Assembly: GCA_009930445.1 (NCBI GenBank)
Contig: RZYD01000074.1
Coordinates: 1 to 9,186 of the forward strand
Source of the DNA: Bacteroidia bacterium
Lineage (GTDB): Bacteria > Bacteroidota > Bacteroidia > Bacteroidales > BM520
Reading direction: 5' to 3'
DNA: 9,186 nucleotides
The notes under the pieces were generated by a model that did not search any database, was not told the origin of the DNA, and saw only the letters and a list, made by a program, of their open reading frames with translations. Below are positions 1-5,607 of this stretch, piece by piece. Each line of letters starts with the position of its first letter. Within the stretch, counting starts at the first letter, position 1. Both the position numbers and the translations under genes were made by a program.

Positions 1-118
1 CCGGGTATGAAATTTCATAGGTTACAATGCCTTTAAAAGGTTTTTGTGCCTGTGTAACGGTTGTTATTGCAACGAAAAACAGTAACGAAGCAATAATGAA
101 AGTGTGTTGTTTTTTCAT
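1..118 (-). CDS. N-terminal fragment of a secreted protein of unknown family (3' end outside window)
   Basis: The gene starts at an ATG at 118-116 and runs off the left edge, so only 39 residues are visible. They form a clear Sec signal peptide: MKK, then a hydrophobic stretch (about residues 7-20), then TVTQAQ with a likely signal peptidase I cut after Ala24 (TQA/Q). The mature part begins QKPFKGIVTYEISYP, a start that resembles Bacteroidota periplasmic proteins of the DUF4412/GLPGLI type ('G-x-V-x-Y-E-I'), but the fragment is too short to assign a family. It lies 24 nt downstream of the lepB stop on the same strand, so it may be read from the same transcript. No separate promoter is evident in that gap. 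The signal peptide and start are clear; the function is unknown. Confidence 0.65.
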   Translation of the reverse strand, partial: MKKQHTFIIASLLFFVAITTVTQAQKPFKGIVTYEISYP

Positions 119-142
119 GAATAATTGGGTTTAAAGTCAATA

Positions 143-1675
143 TTATTTAATTCTGCGTAAGAGTTTATTCCATCTGATTTTGCCATTGAAAAGGCTTTTC
201 GATTTATCGAGCGAGAGCCATACGAAGGAAGCTTTTCCAACTACATGATCTTCGGGCACATAGCCCCAGAAGCGACTGTCGGCGGAGTTGTGTCGGTTAT
301 CTCCCATCATCCAGAAATAGTCCATTTTTGGTGTGTAGGTGGTAGCTTCGGTATGGTTGATGTAAATTTTTCCATTCTTTTCCTCCAGGATATTTCCTTC
401 AAAAACGGTGATTAGTCTTTCGTAGAGCGGAAGGTTTTCCGGAGTTAGCTCGATTACCTGTCCTGATTTTGGGATTGTGATTGGGCCATAATTATCAACG
501 GTCCATTGGTAATTGGTGTCGTAAGGGAAAAGATATTTATAGGCTTCCTGTTCAAAATAGGCGTTGGCAGGTGTAAGGTACGGGGTTACTTCGGTTACAT
601 TGGGGAGTTTTATAATTTCTTTCGCCGACTTTTCAGTAAGTGTAAGGATGTATTCATTGGTCAGGGAGTTATAAGAAGGTTTTTCGGTAATGCCTAATTG
701 ATCAAAAACGCGGTTGTTGATTTTCTGTCCATTTGTTTTTAATCGGTAGGAGAGTTGTTTGATTCCTGGATCGTTATTCTTTTTTCCATTCACGTAAACG
801 ATTCCCTCTTTTACTTCAACTACATCGCCAGCAATGCCAATACACCTTTTTATATAGTTTTCCCTTTTATCCACTGGGCGATAAATAATTTCTCCGAAGT
901 TCCGTTTATCTTTATTCACGCGTTGATAGCCAAATTGGCGGATCAGGGAATAATAGCTGGCATTGCTTTGAAAGGTGGTGGATACCGTATCGCCTTCCGG
1001 ATAATTGAACACTACTACATCGTTGTTTTTGATTTTTGTAAAACCGGGATAGCGGTAATAGGGAAATTTAATCCATTCGACAAACGACTTGGTGTTTTTT
1101 GTTAATGGAAGGGTATGATGGACAAAGGGAAAGGAGAGAGGCGTTTCAGGTGCCCGGGGCCCGTAAGCCACTTTGCTTACAAAGAGAAAATCGCCTACCA
1201 GTAACGATTTTTCCATCGAAGAAGTGGGAATGGTATAGGCTTCAAAAACAAACATCCGGATGATGGAGGCGGCTACAACTGCAAAGATGATCGCGTCGAC
1301 CCATTCGCGGGCTGTTGATTTTTTGAAAGGCGGGAGTTGGTCGGGATGGGTATAGGTTTCTTTTTTACTGAATCCCAGGTATGGGAGATAAATAAAACTC
1401 ACTATTGCTGCCAATGCCAGATGTCCAAGATCGTTTTTTTTGTAGCATTTAGCCGTCTCCACGACGAAAAGAAACAGCATAAAATAGGCGATAAAGGGCA
1501 CAAAAACCAGCAAAAGCCACCATAAAGGCTTTTTTATGATCTTAAGCCAGATATAAAAATTGTAAACAGGAATTAAACTTTGGTAGCCTTTGTACCCGGC
1601 TTCTTCAAAGGTTTTCCAAACAATTACCGGGTAAAACACTTTTACCAGTAAAAACGAGAGAATTACTCCATCCAT
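143..1675 (-). CDS. lepB: Signal peptidase I with N-terminal multi-membrane-span module
   Basis: Cleaves signal peptides from exported proteins at the outer face of the inner membrane, using a Ser/Lys dyad. Box B is PTSSMEKSLLVGD (150-162), with the nucleophile at Ser153. Box D is ENYIKRCIGIAGD (272-284), with general base Lys276. Box E is MMGDNRHNSADSRFWG (456-471). The membrane anchor before the catalytic domain is about residues 124-142. The protein has 510 residues against about 324 in E. coli. The excess has two sources: a hydrophobic N-terminal module (about 1-105) with around four membrane segments and a PVYNFY/PLWWLLL pattern like DUF5684, and a roughly 140-residue insertion between boxes D and E (about 300-440). 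Both are known in Bacteroidota signal peptidases. dapB lies 67 nt upstream. A separate weak promoter in that gap is possible but not convincing. The family call is secure. Confidence 0.96.
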   Translation of the reverse strand: MDGVILSFLLVKVFYPVIVWKTFEEAGYKGYQSLIPVYNFYIWLKIIKKPLWWLLLVFVPFIAYFMLFLFVVETAKCYKKNDLGHLALAAIVSFIYLPYLGFSKKETYTHPDQLPPFKKSTAREWVDAIIFAVVAASIIRMFVFEAYTIPTSSMEKSLLVGDFLFVSKVAYGPRAPETPLSFPFVHHTLPLTKNTKSFVEWIKFPYYRYPGFTKIKNNDVVVFNYPEGDTVSTTFQSNASYYSLIRQFGYQRVNKDKRNFGEIIYRPVDKRENYIKRCIGIAGDVVEVKEGIVYVNGKKNNDPGIKQLSYRLKTNGQKINNRVFDQLGITEKPSYNSLTNEYILTLTEKSAKEIIKLPNVTEVTPYLTPANAYFEQEAYKYLFPYDTNYQWTVDNYGPITIPKSGQVIELTPENLPLYERLITVFEGNILEEKNGKIYINHTEATTYTPKMDYFWMMGDNRHNSADSRFWGYVPEDHVVGKASFVWLSLDKSKSLFNGKIRWNKLLRRIK

Positions 1676-1742
1676 GATTTTATGTTTACGTAATTAACGA
1701 CAAATGTGACTATATGTTTTTTGAAATAAAAACTGCAATCTG

Positions 1743-2480
1743 TTAAAAAGAATTAAAAAGAACGTCATCCATGGTAAAGATACCTTTTTTTTGTTTGTTG
1801 TTGATCCATTCAGCGGCAATAAGGGCGCCGAAAGCAAATCCGGTGCGATTTTTGGCTGTATGACGGATTTCAATTACATCTAAATCCGATTCATAGGTAA
1901 CGGTATGTATTCCGGTTACGTTTTTAATCCGTTCACTAAAAACCGGAATTTCACTCAGGTCTTCTCCTGCTTCTTCTGCTTTAACCCATCGCTCAAGCCG
2001 GGTGATTTTGTCAATCATTTGATTGGCAAGGTGAATGGCTGTTCCTGATGGTTTATCCCGTTTCTCTGTATGATGGATCTCTTCTATCGACGCATCGTAT
2101 TGGGTAAATTTGTCCATCTGTCGGGCGAGCCAGGTATTTAGCAGAAAGAAAAGGTTTACCCCCGGGGAGAAATTAGCTGCCCACACCAGGGTACCCTCTT
2201 TTTCTTTGCAGCAGGTTATTATTTCATCCATGCGGTGATGCCATCCTGTACTTCCACAAACTACTGGTATATGCTCGTTGAAGCATCTTTTTATGTTGTC
2301 CACTGCACTTTCCGGAGTCGAAAATTCAATGGCCACATCCGCTATTGCAGCAAGCGGCTTACATTGTTTTTCCCAATCCTGTGGCGAATCGATAAAACAA
2401 ACTACATTATGGCTTTTTCGTTCGGCTGCAGCCTGTACTGCTTTTCCCATTTTTCCGTATCCGATTAATGCAATTTTCAT
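1743..2480 (-). CDS. dapB: 4-hydroxy-tetrahydrodipicolinate reductase
   Basis: Reduces hydroxy-tetrahydrodipicolinate to tetrahydrodipicolinate with NAD(P)H, a cytoplasmic step of the diaminopimelate/lysine pathway that feeds peptidoglycan synthesis. The N-terminal Rossmann motif is MKIALIGYGKMGKAV (1-15). CGSTGW (75-80) matches the conserved nucleotide-domain loop, and AANFSPGVNLFF (101-112) matches the family hinge. The signature EIHHTEKRDKPSGTA (134-148) carries the catalytic His136/His137 pair and Lys140, equivalent to His159/His160/Lys163 of the E. coli enzyme. The 245-residue length is slightly short compared with E. coli (273) but covers both domains. The ATG start places the Rossmann glycine loop directly at the N-terminus, as expected. 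The gene lies 99 nt after the DUF5683 gene, and that gap holds a 17-bp palindrome. Identification is firm. Confidence 0.96.
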   Translation of the reverse strand: MKIALIGYGKMGKAVQAAAERKSHNVVCFIDSPQDWEKQCKPLAAIADVAIEFSTPESAVDNIKRCFNEHIPVVCGSTGWHHRMDEIITCCKEKEGTLVWAANFSPGVNLFFLLNTWLARQMDKFTQYDASIEEIHHTEKRDKPSGTAIHLANQMIDKITRLERWVKAEEAGEDLSEIPVFSERIKNVTGIHTVTYESDLDVIEIRHTAKNRTGFAFGALIAAEWINNKQKKGIFTMDDVLFNSF

Positions 2481-2528
2481 AGGTTAATTCATTAGGTTTT
2501 CGTCGTAGTAGTTAACTCCATGGTGCTG

Positions 2529-2545
2529 GAAATAAATTTTATTTC
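2529..2545. repeat. 17-bp palindrome GAAATAAA-T-TTTATTTC upstream of dapB
   Basis: Two perfect 8-bp arms around a single central base lie 49-65 nt before the dapB start, in the 99-nt gap after the DUF5683 gene. The one-base centre is too tight for a full RNA hairpin, so a dimeric protein operator is a more natural reading. The arms are almost pure A/T, so chance is a real alternative. No TAnnTTTG box was found in this gap. Confidence 0.4.
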
Positions 2546-2579
2546 TGTGTTTTGTGCGGCAACATTTGGGGTCTTTTGG

Positions 2580-3161
2580 TTAAAATTTAAAGGTTAAAGC
2601 AACCCCGGTATAATGAATTCCGGGTGCTGGTTGAATTATTTTAGGTTTCCAGTCGACTGACAGATCTTCCGAAATATCGAAATAAAAGAAATGGGCATCG
2701 ACAGTGGCATCAATAATAGTTAAACCGTACCAGAGGACGGTGAAGATAACCGATTGTTCGAGTGCGCGGCGATACAGATATTGGCCGTTGAGCAGTTGTT
2801 CTGTTGTTCCATACCGTACTGCATAATCGTTAGGGGGTTCACCTACAGCCCCTTCATGGATATAGTTATAGGCTGCAATGAATTTTCTGTATTCCGTATT
2901 GTTCGAAACGATGAGGTAGGTGCATCCTGCAAACCCGGCATATACGATGGGTATTTTCCAGTATTTTTTGTTGTAGGCTTGCCCCAGTCCTGGAAGAATA
3001 GCGGAATAGAGTGTTGCTTTTTTGGGTGAATGAAGATGTCTGGATGCGAGTGTGTCGGTGGTTACCTGCGTGGTATCGGGTGATTGCGCTTTCGCATTTC
3101 CATTTAGGAAAAGCAGCAGGGCGATCATGCCGCAGAGGTATATGGCCGTTGTTTTTCGCAT
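2580..3161 (-). CDS. DUF5683 family membrane/envelope protein
   Basis: A 193-residue protein with an N-terminal signal sequence: MRKT, a hydrophobic run at about 5-20, and a likely cut after AKA (residue 25). The DUF5683 core follows: SPKKATLYSAILPGLGQAYN (45-64), then KKYWKIPIVYAGFAG (65-79), a hydrophobic segment at about 70-85, and another at about 137-151. It ends in GVALTFKF, an aromatic C-terminus like that of some outer-membrane proteins. The function of the family is unknown. An in-frame ATG exists 18 codons upstream (3215), but it would overlap parB and put a non-signal-like stretch first. The ATG at 3161 is preferred because it starts the signal peptide and lies 10 nt after the parB stop. 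From memory, this gene commonly follows parAB in Bacteroidota. Whether it is linked to segregation or simply shares the transcript is not known. Confidence 0.88.
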   Translation of the reverse strand: MRKTTAIYLCGMIALLLFLNGNAKAQSPDTTQVTTDTLASRHLHSPKKATLYSAILPGLGQAYNKKYWKIPIVYAGFAGCTYLIVSNNTEYRKFIAAYNYIHEGAVGEPPNDYAVRYGTTEQLLNGQYLYRRALEQSVIFTVLWYGLTIIDATVDAHFFYFDISEDLSVDWKPKIIQPAPGIHYTGVALTFKF

Positions 3162-3171
3162 AGCGAAGCAC

Positions 3172-4065
3172 TTATTCGTGCATACGATTGAGCAGACGTT
3201 CAAAGTCTGTATCATTGTTAAAGTGCAGGGTTATAAATCCTTTGCCCTTCGAATCACGTTTGATATTAATTTTAGTATTAAAGTGCTCCGTAAGTTGGCT
3301 TTTTGCTTCTTTATGGCGGGGAGGAAGGGGAGTAATGGTTTTTTGTTCCGGCGATTTCCTGGTCGTTTTGATTTCGCGGGCACGATTTTCCACTTCCCGT
3401 ACCGAGAGGTTTTCCAGAAGGGTGGCATTAAACAGCTGCATGCGGGGTTCCGATAGTTCAATGCCCAGCAGTGCCCGTGCGTGCCCCATGGTGATTTGTT
3501 CGTCCTGCAGTGCTTTTTGAATCTCTGGTTCTAACTTCAGTAACCTGAGATAATTGGTGACGGTTGATCGGTTCTTTCCTACTTTATCGCTTAAAGTTTC
3601 CTGGGTAATATGGCATTCTTCAATGAGTCGTTGGTAACTGATGGCTACTTCTATGGGATTCAGGTTTTCGCGTTGTATATTTTCCACAAGCGCCATCTCG
3701 AGCATTTGTTGGTCGTTGGCTACGCGAATAAAGGCCGGAATTTTCTCCAGCCCTGCAATTTTAGCCGCTTTCAGACGTCGTTCCCCTGAAATTAGCTGAT
3801 AGCGGTCGTAGCCCATTTTTCTGACGGTAACAGGTTGTATAATCCCCTGATGCTTAATCGATTCAGCCAGGTCATTCAGGGCCTCTTCTTCAAACCGGTC
3901 GCGTGGTTGAAAGGGGTTGGCTTCGATGGAGGATAGGGGAAGTTCTGCAATCGCACCAACCACATAATTCCCGGAAATATCCCGTGATGTGATGTCGGTG
4001 TCGGGACTTTGCAAAATCGCATTAAGCCCTCTTCCAAGTGCCTGTTTTTTTCCTTTAGTTGTCAT
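3172..4065 (-). CDS. parB: ParB/Spo0J chromosome-partitioning CTPase
   Basis: Binds parS sites near the replication origin, spreads as a CTP-dependent DNA clamp, and stimulates ParA. The 297-residue protein has the expected order. A short basic N-terminus with GRGLNAIL (11-18) would be the ParA-stimulating segment. The ParB/sulfiredoxin nucleotide domain contains ANPFQPR (49-55), the GERR box (94-97) and ENIQRENLNPIE (128-139). The helix-turn-helix parS-binding domain includes about 153-176 (ITQETLSDKVGKNRSTVTNY) and GHARALLG (194-201). A lysine/arginine-rich linker (about 233-256) and a C-terminal dimerisation domain (about 260-297) follow. Its start lies inside the last codons of parA (11-nt overlap), indicating translational coupling. 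No site close to the canonical parS 16-mer was found in this window, so its binding sites are presumably elsewhere. Confidence 0.97.
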   Translation of the reverse strand: MTTKGKKQALGRGLNAILQSPDTDITSRDISGNYVVGAIAELPLSSIEANPFQPRDRFEEEALNDLAESIKHQGIIQPVTVRKMGYDRYQLISGERRLKAAKIAGLEKIPAFIRVANDQQMLEMALVENIQRENLNPIEVAISYQRLIEECHITQETLSDKVGKNRSTVTNYLRLLKLEPEIQKALQDEQITMGHARALLGIELSEPRMQLFNATLLENLSVREVENRAREIKTTRKSPEQKTITPLPPRHKEAKSQLTEHFNTKINIKRDSKGKGFITLHFNNDTDFERLLNRMHE

Positions 4066-4864
4066 GGATAGAAATCTTATCTGAGTTATTCACCTGAGTC
4101 ATATTGTTTTTTTGCAGAATTTCGCGTGCAAGATTAAGGTAATTTATAGCTCCGGTGCTATCTGCATCGTGCATTATTATCGATTCTCCAAAACTAGGTG
4201 CTTCTCCCAGTCGGGTATTCCGGTTGATGACCGTGTCGAAGACCATCGTTTGGAAGTGTGTCTTTACTTCTTCAAGAACCTGTTTTGAAAGCCGGAGACG
4301 ACTGTCGTACATTGTGAGAAGAATGCCTTCGATATCGAGTTCCGGGTTTAACCGTGCCTGAACAATTTTTATCGTATTTAGTAATTTTCCCAATCCTTCG
4401 AGTGCGAAGTATTCACATTGCACCGGAATTAGTACGGAATCGGCTGCGACCAGCGAGTTGACGGTCACCAGACCGAGTGACGGGCTGCAGTCGATGAGTA
4501 TAAAATCGTAGTTCTCTTTTACATGGTTGAGTACATTCCGCATCATTACTTCGCGATTGGGGATGTTAATCATTTCTATTTCAGCTCCTACCAGATCGAT
4601 GTGAGCCGGCAGCAGGTCGAGGTTGGGGGTAGAGGAATTGAGGATGATATGCCTGGGATCGACATTGTCGATAATACATTCATAAATAGAGGTTTTGACG
4701 TTCTTTGGGTCAAAGCCGATTCCGGACGTGGAATTCGCTTGTGGATCAGCATCCACGAGCAGGGTTTTATATTCGAGTACCGCAAGGCTAGCCCCAAGAT
4801 TAATTGCGGTGGTAGTTTTTCCTACCCCTCCTTTTTGGTTGGCAATGGTGATAATTTTTCCCAT
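4055..4864 (-). CDS. parA: ParA/Soj chromosome-partitioning ATPase
   Basis: A deviant-Walker ATPase that dimerises on ATP, coats the nucleoid non-specifically, and moves or tethers ParB-parS complexes. Visible motifs in the 269-residue protein are the Walker A KGGVGKTTTA (11-20) with signature Lys11 and catalytic Lys16, DADPQANST (38-46), the Walker B FILIDCSPSLG (121-131), and LIPVQCEYFALEGL (145-158). The absence of an N-terminal DNA-binding extension makes it the chromosomal Soj type rather than the plasmid P1/F type. The start is fixed by the Walker A spacing. A candidate promoter lies 45-75 nt upstream, in a 158-nt gap after the DUF3276 gene that also holds two inverted repeats. The C-terminus overlaps the parB start by 11 nt. 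Confidence 0.97.
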   Translation of the reverse strand: MGKIITIANQKGGVGKTTTAINLGASLAVLEYKTLLVDADPQANSTSGIGFDPKNVKTSIYECIIDNVDPRHIILNSSTPNLDLLPAHIDLVGAEIEMINIPNREVMMRNVLNHVKENYDFILIDCSPSLGLVTVNSLVAADSVLIPVQCEYFALEGLGKLLNTIKIVQARLNPELDIEGILLTMYDSRLRLSKQVLEEVKTHFQTMVFDTVINRNTRLGEAPSFGESIIMHDADSTGAINYLNLAREILQKNNMTQVNNSDKISIHDN

Positions 4865-4908
4865 GGGATGATGAATGTTTCAGGTTTTAGATACACTTTA
4901 CCTGAGCA

Positions 4909-4939
4909 CAAAATTACATTAAAAAAGCGGGATTGAAAA
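4909..4939 (-). promoter_or_regulatory. Candidate Bacteroidota-type promoter for the parAB operon
   Basis: On the minus strand there is a perfect -7 box TAATTTTG (4916-4909, consensus TAnnTTTG). It is preceded by TTTT (4939-4936) at 19 nt, which matches the -33 box TTTG at three of four bases. Transcription would begin roughly 35-40 nt before the parA ATG. The proposed -33 element lies against the lower arm of the 4931-4955 inverted repeat. The -7 box is seen in the sequence; promoter function is inferred. Confidence 0.45.
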
Positions 4940-4955
4940 CTATGAATATTCAATC
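4921..4955 (-). terminator. Weak terminator-like hairpin or operator between DUF3276 gene and parA
   Basis: Read on the minus strand, GATTGAA (4955-4949), an 11-nt loop and TTCAATC (4937-4931) form a perfect 7-bp stem. It is followed by CCGC and a run of six T (4926-4921). This resembles an intrinsic terminator for the DUF3276 transcript, but the stem is AT-rich and four bases separate it from the T-run. TTCAAT occurs again 10 bp away (4959-4964), which would fit an operator instead. The two readings cannot be separated from sequence alone. Confidence 0.3.
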
Positions 4956-4966
4956 GTATTCAATTA

Positions 4967-5019
4967 CCACAAAAATTGTTTGCTAAATTCAGGGATCCGG
5001 ACTGTTATTTTTTTTGTGG
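4967..5019. repeat. 9-bp inverted repeat just after the DUF3276 stop codon
   Basis: CCACAAAAA (4967-4975) and TTTTTGTGG (5011-5019) are perfect inverse copies separated by 35 nt. On the minus strand the first arm begins three bases after the DUF3276 stop codon, so the structure would form in the 3' untranslated region of that message. It could protect or end the transcript. The long spacer makes it a weak hairpin, and no T-run follows the stem. Confidence 0.35.
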
Positions 5020-5022
5020 AGT

Positions 5023-5415
5023 TTATTCGTCGTTACTTTTCAGGTCGTCGAAGGAGACATCCAGATGAATTTCTTTTTCCTGGGAGTCCGGATTAATGTG
5101 TTTCGGATCATTTTCCAAATCATCAATTGCTTCCGAAAGTACAGGGCGCTCTCCCGTACGAATAAAATGGATGGCATCATTTATCCCTGCTGTAAACTTC
5201 TCGAAATCTTCCTTATAGAGAAAAATTTTGTGTTTCTCATAAAAAAATTTCCCGTTTTCATTACTAAAACGCCGTTTACTTTCTGTAATCGTTAGGTATA
5301 ACTCATCCGACCGTGTGGCCTTTACATCAAAAAAATAAGTCCGCTTTCCGGCGCGAATGGGTATGGAATAAATTTCGTTTTTTCGTTCGTTATTGTCTGA
5401 ATCAAACTCTGCCAT
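5023..5415 (-). CDS. DUF3276 family PUR-domain nucleic-acid-binding protein
   Basis: A 130-residue cytoplasmic protein of the DUF3276 family, related to eukaryotic Pur-alpha and the Borrelia PUR-domain regulator, which bind single-stranded nucleic acid. The PUR-type repeat spans about residues 14-90: EIYSIPIRAGKRTYFFDVKA (14-33), DELYLTITESKRRF (37-50), then KHKIFLYKEDFEKF (61-74). The rest is strongly acidic: a short N-terminal stretch (DSDNNER) and a C-terminal tail (about 92-130) rich in Asp/Glu. It has no signal peptide or membrane segment. It is divergent from nusB and lies 158 nt upstream of parA on the same strand. A good promoter stands 36-68 nt upstream. The family assignment is confident; the target nucleic acid and role in this organism are unknown. 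Confidence 0.88.
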   Translation of the reverse strand: MAEFDSDNNERKNEIYSIPIRAGKRTYFFDVKATRSDELYLTITESKRRFSNENGKFFYEKHKIFLYKEDFEKFTAGINDAIHFIRTGERPVLSEAIDDLENDPKHINPDSQEKEIHLDVSFDDLKSNDE

Positions 5416-5450
5416 AATATTCTTCTTTAGGTTTCTTCGCTCTCCTTAGG

Positions 5451-5483
5451 CAAAAATACGGAATAATAACTGAATAAATCAAA
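5451..5483 (-). promoter_or_regulatory. Bacteroidota-type promoter for the DUF3276 gene
   Basis: On the minus strand the -7 box TATTTTTG (5458-5451) matches TAnnTTTG exactly. A -33 TTTG (5483-5480) stands 21 nt upstream. The predicted start would leave a leader of about 30 nt before the ATG at 5415. No Shine-Dalgarno sequence is seen, as usual for the phylum. The -7 box lies within an imperfect copy of the repeat found at 5498-5539. Confidence 0.55.
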
Positions 5484-5497
5484 TACTGGGTCGGGAT

Positions 5498-5539
5498 AAG
5501 GCAAAATATTTACCGCCCTTGAATGTATTATTTTGCCTT
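5498..5539. repeat. Perfect 11-bp inverted repeat in the DUF3276/nusB divergent region
   Basis: AAGGCAAAATA (5498-5508) is mirrored exactly by TATTTTGCCTT (5529-5539) across a 20-nt spacer. The arm centres are 31 bp apart, about three helical turns, so both would face the same side of the DNA. A related sequence, AGGCAAAAATA (5448-5458), occurs 50 bp to the left in direct orientation and overlaps the DUF3276 -7 box. Neither side has the T-run of an intrinsic terminator. A regulator-binding site shared by the divergent genes is a reasonable inference. Confidence 0.5.
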
Positions 5540-5573
5540 TATGAAATGGGTGCTGATAATTTTTCTAATTTTG
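5540..5573 (+). promoter_or_regulatory. Candidate promoter for the nusB-coaE operon
   Basis: The -7 box TAATTTTG (5566-5573) matches TAnnTTTG and is identical to the parA box. The -33 region is poor: TATG at 5540-5543, 22 nt upstream, matches TTTG at three of four bases. The distance to the nusB ATG (34 nt) is typical. The -7 box is well supported; the rest is inferred. Confidence 0.42.
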
Positions 5574-5607
5574 TAGCCCTAAATGATCTTATAAATCGTA
5601 TTACTTT

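Noticed and set aside
785..800. Second parS-like sequence (TTCACGT followed by AAAC) inside lepB
   Set aside because: The CACGTG core is broken and the flanking arms do not match. It encodes part of the conserved region of LepB.
755..1105. 116-codon open frame on the plus strand opposite lepB
   Set aside because: It lies wholly inside lepB on the opposite strand, has no recognisable domain, and is best explained as a shadow of the real gene.
1701..1708. Minus-strand CACATTTG as a -7 box for a separate lepB promoter
   Set aside because: It has one mismatch in the important first base of TAnnTTTG and no clear -33 TTTG at suitable spacing. It is too weak to list as a promoter.
2580..3215. Longer 211-residue version of the DUF5683 protein starting inside parB
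   Set aside because: The extra 18 residues precede and obscure a normal signal peptide. The internal ATG at 3161 lies 10 nt after the parB stop and is the better start.
3052..3456. 134-codon plus-strand open frame across the parB/DUF5683 junction
   Set aside because: It is antisense to two well-supported genes, has no promoter or family resemblance, and its composition mirrors the complementary coding strand.
4990..5004. CAG...CTG small hairpin around the GGATCC sequence in the DUF3276/parA gap
   Set aside because: Only three outer base pairs form and the inner bases mismatch. It is not a credible stem-loop.
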